From DAOTWA01 sp963702935 (GTDB lineage Bacteria; Chloroflexota; Anaerolineae; Anaerolineales; Anaerolineaceae), in the NCBI GenBank assembly GCA_963702935.1, contig OY969772.1, positions 434,001 through 498,000 of the forward strand: 64,000 bases of DNA, given 5' to 3'. The translations under genes were made by a program, and so were the position numbers. A model generated the notes under the pieces. That model saw nothing but the letters and a program-made list of their open reading frames with translations, had not been told where the DNA came from and did not search any database. Shown in pieces: positions 51,384 to 60,000 of the stretch. How positions within the stretch are numbered: the first letter of the stretch is position 1; each line of letters starts with the position of its first letter.

Positions 51384-52664
51384 ATGTCGGACAGCACCCA
51401 CGACCTGCTGGTCAGAGGGATCGCAGCGGCAAAAGCCGGGGAAGCCAAAGAGGCGCGCTTCTACCTGGAATGGCTGCTGCGCTCCGAAGCTCCCCTGGAG
51501 GAGCGCATCGACGCCTGGTACTTCCTGAGCGAGATCAGCCAGGATCCCAAAGAGCAGCGCGATTGCCTGGAAGAGATCCTGGCGAACGACCCCACGGATG
51601 GGCGGGCGCGCCGCAAGCTGGCCATCCTGGACGGGCGCCTGAATCCGGCGGAGATCGTGGATCCCGACCGGCTGGGCGTCCCGGCTGCGCCAGGAGCGCA
51701 GGACTCCGACGCGCAGCGCTTCACCTGCCCGCAATGCGGCGGGCGCATGACTTATACGCCCGATGGCCAATCGCTGGTGTGCGAATACTGCGAGTCGCGC
51801 CGGCGCCTGGGCCAGAGCGGCGCGGGCGGCTCCGGCGTCAAGTCGCAGGATTTCCTGGTCGCGCTGGCTACCGCCAAGGGCCACCTGCACCCCGTGACCA
51901 CGCGCACTTTCGACTGCCAGGGCTGCGGCGCCAGCTTCGTGCTCCCTCCCGAAAAGCTCAGCCTGACCTGCCCCTACTGCGGCTCCGCTTACGTGATCGA
52001 GCAGAGCGAAACCCGCGAGCTGTCCGTCCCGGATGGGTTGGCGCCCTTCGAGACGACCCAGGCGCAAGCCGCAAAGGCGCTGCAAGCATGGATTGCCGCC
52101 GAGGTTGGGGAAACCGCAGAGGTCAGGCCCCTGCAAGGCTGGTACGCGCCGGTGTGGTGCTTCGACGTAGGCGGCACTCTGCCCTGGAGCTGCCTGCGCT
52201 ACGACGGCGAGCATTGGATGCCCGACCAGGGCCTGCACCTGGTCTCCTGCCCCGGCCTGCTGATCCCGGCCACCCCCAAGCTGCCCGAGGTGAGCAAAGC
52301 CGCCTTGCGGGAATTCTCCCTGGACGGGCTGGCGAGCTACGACCCGGCTTACCTGGCGGACTGGCCCGCCGAGACTTACCAGATCTCGCTGGCCGACGCC
52401 TCGCTGGATGCGCGCGAACAGGCGCTCCAGCGCGAGCGGCAGCACGTGTCCCAGGATCTCCAGGGGCGGGTGAAAGACGTAAACCTGAGCACCACCGGCA
52501 TCCTCATCGAATCCTACCGTCTGCTCCTGCTGCCCTTCTGGATCAGCCACTACACCTGGGACGGCGCGAGCCATCCCGTGCTAATCAACGGGCAGAACGG
52601 GCGCGTCTACGGCGAGCGCCCTAAAAGGGGCTTGGGCAAATGGCTGGAAGAATTGCTATTCTAA
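51384..52664 (+). CDS. Zinc-ribbon protein with N-terminal TPR-like segment
   Basis: The 426-residue protein starts 8 bp after the CarH-like gene. Residues 1-85 are helical and TPR-like (AAKAGEAKEARFYLEWLLRS). Two zinc ribbons follow: CPQCGG with CEYCES (about 115-135) and CQGCGAS with CPYCGSAY (about 175-205). The rest (about 230-426) contains WYAPVWCFDVGG and LLLPFWISHYTW, resembling the C-terminal part of zinc-ribbon proteins that lie next to membrane proteins. No enzymatic motif is seen. The operon link with the B12 regulator suggests a shared function, which is unknown. Confidence 0.7.
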   Translation: MSDSTHDLLVRGIAAAKAGEAKEARFYLEWLLRSEAPLEERIDAWYFLSEISQDPKEQRDCLEEILANDPTDGRARRKLAILDGRLNPAEIVDPDRLGVPAAPGAQDSDAQRFTCPQCGGRMTYTPDGQSLVCEYCESRRRLGQSGAGGSGVKSQDFLVALATAKGHLHPVTTRTFDCQGCGASFVLPPEKLSLTCPYCGSAYVIEQSETRELSVPDGLAPFETTQAQAAKALQAWIAAEVGETAEVRPLQGWYAPVWCFDVGGTLPWSCLRYDGEHWMPDQGLHLVSCPGLLIPATPKLPEVSKAALREFSLDGLASYDPAYLADWPAETYQISLADASLDAREQALQRERQHVSQDLQGRVKDVNLSTTGILIESYRLLLLPFWISHYTWDGASHPVLINGQNGRVYGERPKRGLGKWLEELLF

Positions 52665-53271
52665 GCTGAACCCGAAAGTGTTCTCGATGACCCCCGGCAA
52701 CAAGGTATAGATCGAGCGGCCGATCTCCTTTTCGAAGGAGCGCTTGATCTCCAGATAGGCTTCCCAGCGCGGCACGCTGTATTGATTCACGCCGTAGCGC
52801 ATAGAGACCTCCACCAATCTTTTCTCCATCAGGCAGAAGCCGGTGGGCAAAGCCAGGGCGTCGCACAGTTGGATCAGCCGGTCGTAAAGGGTGTACTCTA
52901 TATTCTGAAAATAATCCTGGAGAAAAGCCCACTCCTCGTGAGTGCAATCCCATTCCGCGGCGCTGGCCTTTGGATCCTGGATGGGGAAGGAATGGGTCAG
53001 GCAAACCCGCGCGGCGTCCTCATAGCCCTCATCCTTCAGGAAATTGTAGCCGTCCAGCGTATAGCGCATGCCAACGGCGCCCGTGCGGCGGCCAATCTCG
53101 TGCAGCAAGCCCATCACAAAAGCCGCCTTCGAGTCCAAATGTGGATGATAAATGGCGATCTGTTGGGCAGCCTTGGCCACGAAGAGAGAATGCTTGACCC
53201 AGGCGCCGGGGTTTAGCTGTTCGGCATCCGCGATGTACTGCTCGGCGATCTTGTAAGGAGGAATTCTTCAT
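52656..53271 (-). CDS. HD-domain protein, interrupted by a single-base insertion near its start
   Basis: The body has an HD-type site. KHSLFVAKAAQQIA precedes LLHEIGRRTG, where HE stands in the HD position, followed by LTHSFPIQ. It continues to a long helical C-terminus ending NTFGFSLE. The N-terminus should read MKNPPYKIAEQYIADAEQ, but an extra T in the GAATTC at 53261-53266 shifts the frame. The stop overlaps that of the convergent zinc-ribbon gene by 9 bp. HD proteins hydrolyse nucleotide phosphoesters or phosphates. The long structured leader upstream suggests regulated expression. Confidence 0.75.
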
Positions 53272-53349
53272 AAAATGCCCGCCTGGTCTCCGTGGTTAGT
53301 TAGCGTTAAGCTCCCGTCGGGTCGGCGCGGCCCGGACAAAAAGGTTAAC

Positions 53350-53377
53350 AGAAAACCGCCCCGAAGGACGGTTTTCT
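53350..53377 (-). terminator. Hairpin with downstream T-run in the HD-gene leader, possible attenuator
   Basis: On the minus strand AGAAAACCG pairs with CGGTTTTCT (9 bp; loop about 10 nt with TTCGGGG). It is followed by GTTAACCTTTTTG, i.e. a T-run 7 nt after the stem. It lies about 80 nt before the HD-gene start and 20 nt after the first leader hairpin. The T-run is not immediately adjacent, so termination is possible but not certain. Confidence 0.5.
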
Positions 53378-53381
53378 GGAG

Positions 53382-53424
53382 GCTGCGGCACCCTCTAACG
53401 AACAAAGAGGAGGGGTGCCGCAGC
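53382..53424 (-). promoter_or_regulatory. Leader hairpin overlapping a short ORF
   Basis: A perfect 12-bp stem is formed by GCTGCGGCACCC (minus-strand, 53413-53424) and GGGTGCCGCAGC (53382-53393). The first arm encodes Ala-Ala-Ala-Pro of the 19-codon leader ORF, so a ribosome translating that ORF would prevent this hairpin. Confidence 0.65.
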
Positions 53425-53454
53425 GCTCTGTCTAAAACTTATACTATCTTTCAT
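53395..53454 (-). CDS. Putative 19-residue leader peptide MKDSISFRQSAAAPLLFVR
   Basis: The ORF runs from ATG (53454) to TAG, with AGGAGGTG at about 53466-53473 as ribosome site (spacing about 10 nt). It is placed inside a transcribed leader with a consensus promoter upstream. Its end overlaps the first leader hairpin, as in attenuation systems. It is too short to be judged by codon use. No known leader family is recognised, and an arrest function is inferred only. Confidence 0.45.
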   Translation of the reverse strand: MKDSISFRQSAAAPLLFVR

Positions 53455-53522
53455 AGTTAAGCACCACCTCCTCGTCGTTAGGATAGCAAATCGATAAAAA
53501 ATTGTGGCAAAGCCACAAAACA

Positions 53523-53551
53523 AGTATAGGCTAGTTGCCGGGGATTGTCAA
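53523..53551 (-). promoter_or_regulatory. Consensus promoter of the HD-gene leader
   Basis: On the minus strand TTGACA (53546-53551), a 17-bp spacer and TATACT (53523-53528) point at the HD gene. The predicted start is near 53516, about 245 nt before the HD ATG. It lies between the HD gene and the upstream DUF3048 gene (53567-54748), which is on the same strand. Confidence 0.7.
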
Positions 53552-53566
53552 TATACCCGCAAAGTT

Positions 53567-54748
53567 TTAAGGAATGCTGAAGGTAAAGCGCCAATCCTGG
53601 CCCTGCTGCTGGATCTTAGAAGAGGAGCCGATGACTTCGTACCAGGTCACGCCGGGCTTCATGGGGAATGGCGCGCCGTCCGGGTAAGTCAGGCTGAGCA
53701 CGGAATCGGCGGCCGGGCGCTGCCAGCTCAGTTTGTAGAGCATCCCGTCGCGAGCGGCATAAGCCACGCCGCTGCCGCTGAAAGTCATGTCCAGCACCTC
53801 GCTGGTGGCCGTCTTGATCACGTATTCGTGCGGCACGAACAGCACCACGACGTTATCCGCCAGGATGGGCTGCTGGTTGGCGCGGTCCACGAGCTGCACG
53901 TAGACCTCGTTGGTACGGTTGACGTCGTCTTGCTTATCCACCCAGCGCGCGTACTGCCCGCTGGCCGGATCGTAATCCCAACGGTTGTAGATCGCGCCGG
54001 AATAACGCACGTAGAGGTGCGGCACGGACTCGCCGCCGGCGGGGGCCTGGGGCTGGAAGAACATGCCGTCCAGGTTCTGGCGGCCGTTGCTGACCCCCTT
54101 CTGGGTGATGTAGGCGCTCAACTGGCTGGTGTTGGTGATGAGAAAATTGCGCCCGTTGGGGTCGAAGCGGCACATGGGCGGACAATTGTGGCTGCCCTCC
54201 ACCACCAGGCGGTCGGCGAAATCGGAGTTGTGCAGGCGGTTCAAGACGCCCTCGTAGGCGCTGCCGAAAGCAAAGACGGCCTTATACATCTGGATGATGT
54301 TGACGTCGAAGAAGCGCGCCGAGCGGATGGGGCCCACCTGCTGGGCGTCCCGGCCATAATACAGGGCGATGAAGCGCGTGGCGCCCTCTTCGGTGTAATA
54401 CTCGTACACCAGGTCGGCCTGCGTCAGGCCCAGTTGCGGGCGATCCTCGCGAGGGATGTTCTCCACCTTGATCGCCAGGGGCCGGCGCTCCAACAGGCTG
54501 GGGTCGGCGACTGAAAGCCCGGTCAGGGGGTCCACTCCCGCCGGGAAAGCGGTGGGGCCTACCCCCGCAGAGGGAAGGGTGGGGAGGAGCGTGGGGGTAA
54601 GCGGCAAGGAGGTGGGAGGAAGCGGCGCGAGCGTGGCCGGCGCGGTCGGAGTGGAGGAAGGCGCGGGGGAGGGTTGCAGAGAAGGCTGAGGGCCACAGCC
54701 GGCCAGGCAGGCGATCATCAAGACGACGCTCAAGCTCCATTTTTTCAT
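53567..54748 (-). CDS. DUF3048 lipoprotein (YerB-like)
   Basis: The 393-residue protein has a lipoprotein signal with lipobox Cys18 (CLAGC) and a Thr/Pro linker. The DUF3048 N-terminal domain (GLSVADPSLLERRPLAIKVE, GLTQADLVYEYYTEEGATRF, GPIRSARFFDV) and C-terminal domain (MTFSGSGVAYAARDGMLYKL, KPGVTWYEVIG) follow. YerB-type proteins are extracytoplasmic, and their biochemical role is not established. It has its own start region at 54749-54858, divergent from the DUF2085 gene. Confidence 0.9.
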   Translation of the reverse strand: MKKWSLSVVLMIACLAGCGPQPSLQPSPAPSSTPTAPATLAPLPPTSLPLTPTLLPTLPSAGVGPTAFPAGVDPLTGLSVADPSLLERRPLAIKVENIPREDRPQLGLTQADLVYEYYTEEGATRFIALYYGRDAQQVGPIRSARFFDVNIIQMYKAVFAFGSAYEGVLNRLHNSDFADRLVVEGSHNCPPMCRFDPNGRNFLITNTSQLSAYITQKGVSNGRQNLDGMFFQPQAPAGGESVPHLYVRYSGAIYNRWDYDPASGQYARWVDKQDDVNRTNEVYVQLVDRANQQPILADNVVVLFVPHEYVIKTATSEVLDMTFSGSGVAYAARDGMLYKLSWQRPAADSVLSLTYPDGAPFPMKPGVTWYEVIGSSSKIQQQGQDWRFTFSIP

Positions 54749-54858
54749 ACCGCGACAGGCTCCTTGAGAGGACAGTTCCCTGAAATATACCGCGAATGGG
54801 CCTTTTTGCCAAATTCACCTTGCGCCGGGAGAATGATGCCTCTATAATTGAACCAGTT

Positions 54859-55668
54859 ATGGAGAATTCCTCCCAGGCAGGCGCTGCGGGCATACAATGG
54901 AAATGGGCAGTCTTCATCACAGCCGGCCTGGTGCTGGCCGTGTGGCTGTCGAATACGCCCGCCGGCCTGCTGGGGAAAGCGGATGCCATCGGCTACGCCG
55001 TGTGCCATCGCATCGATACGCACTCGTTCTTCCTGGGGGATCGCCAGTTTCCCTTGTGCGCGCGCTGCTCCGGGATGTACCTGGGAGCGCTGCTGGGGTT
55101 GGCGTTCCAGTCCTTGCGGGGACGGCGCGGCGGCCTGCCGTCGCTGAAAGCTTTCATCTTCCTGGGCGTTCTGGCCGCGGCGTTTGCAGTGGATGGGGTC
55201 AATTCTTACCTGCACTTCTTCCCGCAAGCGCCCACACTTTACCAATCTGAAAACTGGCTGCGCCTGGTCACCGGCACCGGGCTGGGGTTGGGCATGGCCT
55301 TCGTGCTGATGCCCGTCTTCCACCAGACCGTGTGGCGCACCTGGGACGCGCGCCCTTCGTTAAGCGCCTGGCGCGAGCTGGGCGCGGTGCTGGTGCTGGC
55401 CATCGCCCTGGACCTGCTGGTGCTGTCGGGAGATCCGCTGGTGCTGTACCCCCTGGCCCTGCTCAGCGCCGCAGGGGTGCTGGTGCTGTTATGCATGGTT
55501 TATACCCTGGTGTGGGTGATGCTCTTCCACCAGGAAAACCGCCGCGCACAATGGATCGAGCTGCTGGTGCCGCTGGTGGCCGGTTTTACGGTGGCCCTCC
55601 TGCAAATTGGCGGGCTGGATTTTGGACGGTACCTGCTCACGGGAACGTGGTCCGGTTTTCAGCTATAG
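54859..55668 (+). CDS. DUF2085 membrane protein
   Basis: The 269-residue protein has about seven hydrophobic helices and the conserved DUF2085 Cys/His set: GYAVCHRIDTHSFF followed by FPLCARCSGMYLGALLG. The Cys-His pattern CH...CxRC suggests metal or thiol chemistry at the membrane, but the function is unknown. The ATG at 54859 was preferred because the preceding in-frame start lies in a region of charged residues. It is divergent from the DUF3048 gene. Confidence 0.85.
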   Translation: MENSSQAGAAGIQWKWAVFITAGLVLAVWLSNTPAGLLGKADAIGYAVCHRIDTHSFFLGDRQFPLCARCSGMYLGALLGLAFQSLRGRRGGLPSLKAFIFLGVLAAAFAVDGVNSYLHFFPQAPTLYQSENWLRLVTGTGLGLGMAFVLMPVFHQTVWRTWDARPSLSAWRELGAVLVLAIALDLLVLSGDPLVLYPLALLSAAGVLVLLCMVYTLVWVMLFHQENRRAQWIELLVPLVAGFTVALLQIGGLDFGRYLLTGTWSGFQL

Positions 55669-55728
55669 CCTTATCGTTAATAAATCGAACAGCTCTCAGC
55701 CTATCTAGCACCTATCAGGAGGAATGCC

Positions 55729-56088
55729 ATGACAGAGTACCCAAATTACACCCCCGGGCCGCCGCCCGCCGGCCTGACCAGCAATCTGGCCACGGTCAGC
55801 CTGGTAGCCGGCGTGCTGGGCTGGACGCTGCTGCCGCTGGTCGGCTCGGTCGTAGCCGTCATCACCGGCCACATGGCCAAAAACGAGATCCGCAAGAGCG
55901 GCGGGCAAATCGCCGGGGATGGGCTGGCCACCGCCGGGCTGGTGTTAGGCTACCTGAACCTGGGGCTGAGCGTCATCGGCTTCTGCTCGTTCGCCCTGTT
56001 TCTGGCGGGAGCAATTTCCATCCCTTTTTTATGCATCCCCTTCGGCAACCAATATTCTTCTATTCTGCAGTTTTTTAGCGGCCTGTAA
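55729..56088 (+). CDS. DUF4190 small membrane protein
   Basis: The 119-residue protein has a short Pro-rich start (YTPGPPPAGL) and two or three hydrophobic helices in the DUF4190 order: LATVSLVAGVLGWTLLPLVG, HMAKNEIRKSGGQIAGDGLA, TAGLVLGYLNLGLSVIG. It has an AGGAGGAATGCC start region. These proteins are often found with stress or envelope genes but have no known role. It lies 60 bp before another short membrane protein. Confidence 0.85.
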   Translation: MTEYPNYTPGPPPAGLTSNLATVSLVAGVLGWTLLPLVGSVVAVITGHMAKNEIRKSGGQIAGDGLATAGLVLGYLNLGLSVIGFCSFALFLAGAISIPFLCIPFGNQYSSILQFFSGL

Positions 56089-56150
56089 GCTAACGGTTGC
56101 CATCTTACCCATCTACTCCCAGACCCGAGTAATCATTGTAGGAGGAAATC

Positions 56151-56537
56151 ATGACTGAAGATCCCGGTAAAACCGAAAACCCGAACGAAGAACCGATCCT
56201 GCTGCCCGGCTCAGAGGCGACCCCGCCCGAGCCCACGCCCGCGGCGGAGCCCACCCCGCCGGAAATGGTAGTCCCTCCCGCGGAGCCCTTCGCGCCCTCC
56301 GGGCCGGAAATGGCGGCAGAAGGCGTACCACCCACGCCCCCTGAAATCCCCCCGGCCTTCGAGACGCCGGCGGCGCCCAAGAAGAATAACACCACAATCT
56401 GGATCATCGTCGTGGTGGTACTGGTACTGCTGTGCTGTTGCTGCCTGATCGTGCTGGTAGCGGCCGTCTTGTACAGCCATAATTACCGGGTAAACTTTGG
56501 CGAGATCCTCCTGCCGCTGGTCAATCTGTTGGTCTAA
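56151..56537 (+). CDS. Pro/Glu-rich protein with C-terminal membrane anchor
   Basis: The 128-residue protein has about 80 residues of Pro/Glu/Ala/Thr-rich sequence (EATPPEPTPAAEPTPPE) with no fold, then NNTTIWIIVVVVLVLLCCCC, one membrane helix containing a Cys-rich stretch, and a short tail. It resembles tail-anchored envelope linkers. AGGAGG precedes the ATG. It is probably cotranscribed with the DUF4190 gene. No domain is recognised. Confidence 0.65.
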   Translation: MTEDPGKTENPNEEPILLPGSEATPPEPTPAAEPTPPEMVVPPAEPFAPSGPEMAAEGVPPTPPEIPPAFETPAAPKKNNTTIWIIVVVVLVLLCCCCLIVLVAAVLYSHNYRVNFGEILLPLVNLLV

Positions 56538-56553
56538 AGATGTCCCTTCCAAT

Positions 56554-56610
56554 CTCCGCCGTGCCCCGGCGCAGGAACCGATTTGCCGCCCGGGTAGGGA
56601 CACGGCGGAG
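56554..56610. repeat. Inverted repeat with CTCCGCCGTG arms
   Basis: CTCCGCCGTGCCCC (56554-56567) faces GGGACACGGCGGAG (56597-56610) with one mismatch. It is a relative of the GTAGGGGCACGGGG element at 44.6 kb. It lies between the convergent anchor protein and the DUF402 gene. Confidence 0.65.
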
Positions 56611-56696
56611 CCTGCCCGGCAGGCCAATCCTGCTATCCCCCGCCGTGCCCCTGCGCACGGGTAATTTGAAACCCGGCCAGAGCAGGGAAGGCCCAA

Positions 56697-57224
56697 TCAA
56701 GGGATAAGGTTCGCAGAAGCCAGGCGGGCAGCCGTAACCGGTGGGGCGAACAGTGCCTGAAGCTCGCGCAGCGCCGCCCATGCCCGGCGGCGCTCTGCAC
56801 GGCTGAGGCGCAGCGCGGAAAACTCGTCCTCGTCCAGCACCTCCTGGCGCCCGTCGGGATAGACCAGCAGGTCCAATGCCAAATCCACGTAGGAGACGGT
56901 CTCCGCGCGGATGTCGGCCGGGCGGCCCACGTTGCAATACCAGCCCTTGAGGTGGTCGTCCTGGCGGTCGTGCAGCGCGAAGATGTTGTACCAGCGGTCG
57001 CTGTAGTACACCTCGACGAAACGATCGGCGGGCCGCAACACGATCTCTCCCAGGGGGTGATCCGGGCGGTTGAAATGCGCTTCGAGCAGGACGTACGAGT
57101 CGCCCCGCCGGAGCACCTTGCCGTAATAGCGGACGGTCTCCTGGCCGAGGGCGTCGAGCTTGATGACGGTGATCGAGGCCATAGGCAAAAGGGATTCGAA
57201 ATTGGGCGACGAGGGGGAGCTCAT
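56697..57224 (-). CDS. DUF402-domain protein (possible nucleoside phosphatase)
   Basis: The 175-residue protein is all-beta at first (ASITVIKLDALGQETVRYYG), then YYSDRWYNIFALHD, LKGWYCNVGRPADI and SYVDLALDLLVYPDG, the conserved core of DUF402. Some members (Ntdp/FomD type) hydrolyse nucleoside di- or triphosphates with a metal bound by Asp/Tyr residues. It starts by an ATGA overlap with the thiamine-transporter ATPase gene (57221-57224) and is therefore the last gene of the TPP-riboswitch operon. A role in thiamine-phosphate metabolism is a guess. Confidence 0.8.
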   Translation of the reverse strand: MSSPSSPNFESLLPMASITVIKLDALGQETVRYYGKVLRRGDSYVLLEAHFNRPDHPLGEIVLRPADRFVEVYYSDRWYNIFALHDRQDDHLKGWYCNVGRPADIRAETVSYVDLALDLLVYPDGRQEVLDEDEFSALRLSRAERRRAWAALRELQALFAPPVTAARLASANLIP

Positions 57225-58300
57225 CCCAGGCATAGCACGGCCCCATCCTCCCATACAAGAGAGACCTGCTGGCCGGGCTGCAAGGAACGCTCCGAGAAGA
57301 AGCGCAGCGCCTGGCCGCCGGACGCGCGCAGGCTGACGCGAAAACTCTCCCCGCGAAAGACGACGTCTTCCACCACACCCTGCACGCAGTTCGGCCCCGC
57401 TTCACCTGCCCCGGCCTGGCGCACGCGGGAGGGATTGAGCAGCAGGGTCGCCTGCGCGCCGAGGGCGTGCTCGCTATGCTCACAGCAAGGCCGGAAAAGG
57501 CCCAGGGGGGTCTCCACCTGCAAAGGCTGGCGCTGGACCACCTTTCCGCTGACCAGGTTGTCCAGGCCGAAGAAGCGCGCCACCCAGGGGGAAGCCGGGT
57601 GGTTGTAGACCTGCGCCGGAGCGCCGCTCTGCACGATGCGGCCTTCGTGCAGCAGGAGGATGCGGTCGGCGATGGTGAAGGCTTCTTCCTGGTCGTGGGT
57701 GACGTAGATGGCGGGAAGGCGGGTCTCGTGCAGGATGCGGCGCAGCTCCTGGATGAGCTGCTCGCGCAAGGTGCGATCCAGCGCGCCCAGCGGCTCGTCC
57801 AGCATGACCAGGCGCGGGCGGGGCGCCAGGGTGCGCGCCAGGGCGATGCGCTGCTGCTCGCCGCCGGAGAGGTCGGTCACGCGGCGGCGAGCGAAAGCGT
57901 CCATGTGCACCTGCTCCAGGGCCTCCGCCACGCGGCGCTCGACCTCCTGGCGCGGCAGACCCTGCATGCGCAGGCCGAAAGCCACGTTCTCGGCCACGCT
58001 GCGATGCGGGAAAAGGGCGTAGTCCTGGAACATCAGGCCGAATCCGCGCCGGTGGGCAGGCACGTTCGCCAGGTCGCTGCCCCCCCACAGCACGCGGCCC
58101 GCCTCCGGCTGCTCCAGGCCGGCAAGGATGCGCAGCAGGGTGCTCTTGCCGCCGCCCGAAGGCCCCAAAAGGCAGATCGTCTCGCCGGGACCGACCTGAA
58201 AGGCGACCTTCTTCAACAGCGGGCGGCCTTCGAAAGACTTCTCCACGTCTTTGACTTCCAGCATAGCGCTAACGTCTGACTCCTCTATCACGCGATTCAC
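57221..58300 (-). CDS. ABC transporter ATPase, thiamine-uptake system (ThiQ-like)
   Basis: The 359-residue protein has Walker A GPSGGGKST, Q-loop MFQDYALFP, signature LSGGEQQRIALARTLAPRPR, Walker B LVMLDEPLGALD, H-loop VTHDQEEA and a C-terminal TOBE-like regulatory domain (about 285-360). This PotA/FbpC-type layout is longer than enteric ThiQ (about 230 residues). The GTG at 58300 has GGGGAG 8 nt upstream. A TTG at 58306 (4-bp overlap with thiP) and an ATG at 58264 are alternatives. With ThiB and ThiP it should import thiamine or its phosphates. Confidence 0.85.
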   Translation of the reverse strand: MNRVIEESDVSAMLEVKDVEKSFEGRPLLKKVAFQVGPGETICLLGPSGGGKSTLLRILAGLEQPEAGRVLWGGSDLANVPAHRRGFGLMFQDYALFPHRSVAENVAFGLRMQGLPRQEVERRVAEALEQVHMDAFARRRVTDLSGGEQQRIALARTLAPRPRLVMLDEPLGALDRTLREQLIQELRRILHETRLPAIYVTHDQEEAFTIADRILLLHEGRIVQSGAPAQVYNHPASPWVARFFGLDNLVSGKVVQRQPLQVETPLGLFRPCCEHSEHALGAQATLLLNPSRVRQAGAGEAGPNCVQGVVEDVVFRGESFRVSLRASGGQALRFFSERSLQPGQQVSLVWEDGAVLCLG

Positions 58301-58302
58301 GG

Positions 58303-60000
58303 TCAAAACTCCCCGATCCCCGGCAGCCGCAGGCGCTCGATGGCCAGGATGCCCACGCTGGAGATGCCCATGAGCAGGGTGGCCATAGCCAGCGCCTGGC
58401 CGTAGTTCAGCTCCCCCGGCAGGGTGAGAAAGCGGTAGATGGCGATGGGCAGGGTAGGAAACTCGGGACGGGCCAGGAAGGTGGTCGCGCCGAACTCGCC
58501 CATAGAGATGGTGAAAGCGAACACGGCGCTGATCAGGATGGCGCGCGCCACGATGGGCAGGTCGACCTCCAGCCAGACGCGCAGAGGGGGCGCGCCCATC
58601 ACGGAGGCCGCCTGGCGCAGGCGCTCCGGGATAGTGGCCAGGGCGGGCTGGATGCTGCGCACCACGAAGGGCAGCGCCACAAGACTATGCGCAATGGGGA
58701 TCAGCAACGGGAAGGTGCGCACGTCCACCGGCGGGCCGTTGAACACCACGATGAAGCCCAGCCCCAGCGTGACGGCCGAAGTGCCCAGGGGCAGCATCAG
58801 CAGCGGGTCCATAAAGCGGTTCAGGCGCGCCTTGCGCGTCAGGGCCGAGGCCGCCAGCAGCCCCAACGAGACCGAGATCAGCACGGTCACCCCGGCGTAG
58901 AACAGGGAATTGCGCAGCGCGTCCACCGGCGGGACGTAGAACAACGACTGGCGGGCATTGACGAACAGCGCACGGTAATAGTCCAGAGTCAGGCCGGGGG
59001 CCACCGCGCCGAGCTGGCCGCGCGCCGCGCCCAGGCGGGTAATCGAGCGCAGGCCCAGGGCCGCCAGCGGGGAGACCAGCAGGACGAGCAAGCCGGCCAC
59101 CAGCAGCGAGACCACCAGCCGCTCCTGGGGAGTGCGCGGGCGGCGCAGGCCCTGCTGCTGGGCGCGCGGCGCCAGCGTCACCACGCCCCGCGCCGTCCAG
59201 CGCGAGTAGACGATGGTCAGCGCCAGGGTGCACAGGAGCTGGATCAGCGAGAGCAGCCCGGCCACGGGCAAATTGAGCAGTTGCAAGGATTGGATGTAGA
59301 TCTCGACTTCCAGGGTGGCAAAGCCGGGACCGCCCAGCAGCAGCACCACGCCGAAGCTGGTGAAGTCGAACAGGAAGACCAGCAGCGCGGAAGCCAGCAG
59401 CGCCGGACGCAGCAGCGGCAGGGTCACCTCCCACCACACCCGCCGGCGATCGGCCCCCAGCACACGGGCGGCCTGCTCCAGGCGCACGTCCATGTGCGCC
59501 CAGGCGTTGCTCACCATGCGGATGACGATGGTGGTGTTGTAGAAGATATTGGCCAGCAGAATGGCCCACAGGGTATTGAGGAAAGTGATGGGCGGCGCGG
59601 ACAGGCCGAACAGCCTGACCAGGCCCAGGTTGACCAGACCGTTGGGCCCCAGCAGGGCATTGAAGGCCGCCGCCACCACCACGGTGGGCAAGATGAAGGG
59701 CACGGTGGTCAGCGCGCGCAGCAGCTCCTTGCCGGGAAAGTCGAAGCGGGCAAACAGATAGGCGGCCGGCAGGCCCGCCAGCAAGGTGAGCAGCGTGGAA
59801 ATCCCGGCCTGCCACAGGGTGAAGCGCAGTGGGTACCAGATGGTCGACCCGTCCAGGCCGTTCAGCCCGGAGGCATTTTGCACCAGCCCCAGGCTCAGCA
59901 CGGAAAGCAGGGGATAGAAAAAGAAATAGCCCAGGAAGAGCATGGGCGCTGCCCACAAGAGCAGCGCCTTCCACCCGGAGCCGATCTTGCGTAGCCTCAC
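58303..60000 (-). CDS. thiP: ABC transporter permease, double-length (ThiP/FbpB-like)
   Basis: The 565-residue protein has about 12 hydrophobic segments and two permease modules. Each has an EAA-like loop: EQAARVLGADRRRVWWEVTL and LRQAASVMGAPPLRVWLEVD. Such fused two-domain permeases are typical of iron and thiamine importers. The GTG at 60000 overlaps the stop of the substrate-binding gene (GTGA). The stop overlaps the start region of the ATPase gene. It acts in the cytoplasmic membrane. Confidence 0.88.
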   Translation of the reverse strand: MRLRKIGSGWKALLLWAAPMLFLGYFFFYPLLSVLSLGLVQNASGLNGLDGSTIWYPLRFTLWQAGISTLLTLLAGLPAAYLFARFDFPGKELLRALTTVPFILPTVVVAAAFNALLGPNGLVNLGLVRLFGLSAPPITFLNTLWAILLANIFYNTTIVIRMVSNAWAHMDVRLEQAARVLGADRRRVWWEVTLPLLRPALLASALLVFLFDFTSFGVVLLLGGPGFATLEVEIYIQSLQLLNLPVAGLLSLIQLLCTLALTIVYSRWTARGVVTLAPRAQQQGLRRPRTPQERLVVSLLVAGLLVLLVSPLAALGLRSITRLGAARGQLGAVAPGLTLDYYRALFVNARQSLFYVPPVDALRNSLFYAGVTVLISVSLGLLAASALTRKARLNRFMDPLLMLPLGTSAVTLGLGFIVVFNGPPVDVRTFPLLIPIAHSLVALPFVVRSIQPALATIPERLRQAASVMGAPPLRVWLEVDLPIVARAILISAVFAFTISMGEFGATTFLARPEFPTLPIAIYRFLTLPGELNYGQALAMATLLMGISSVGILAIERLRLPGIGEF

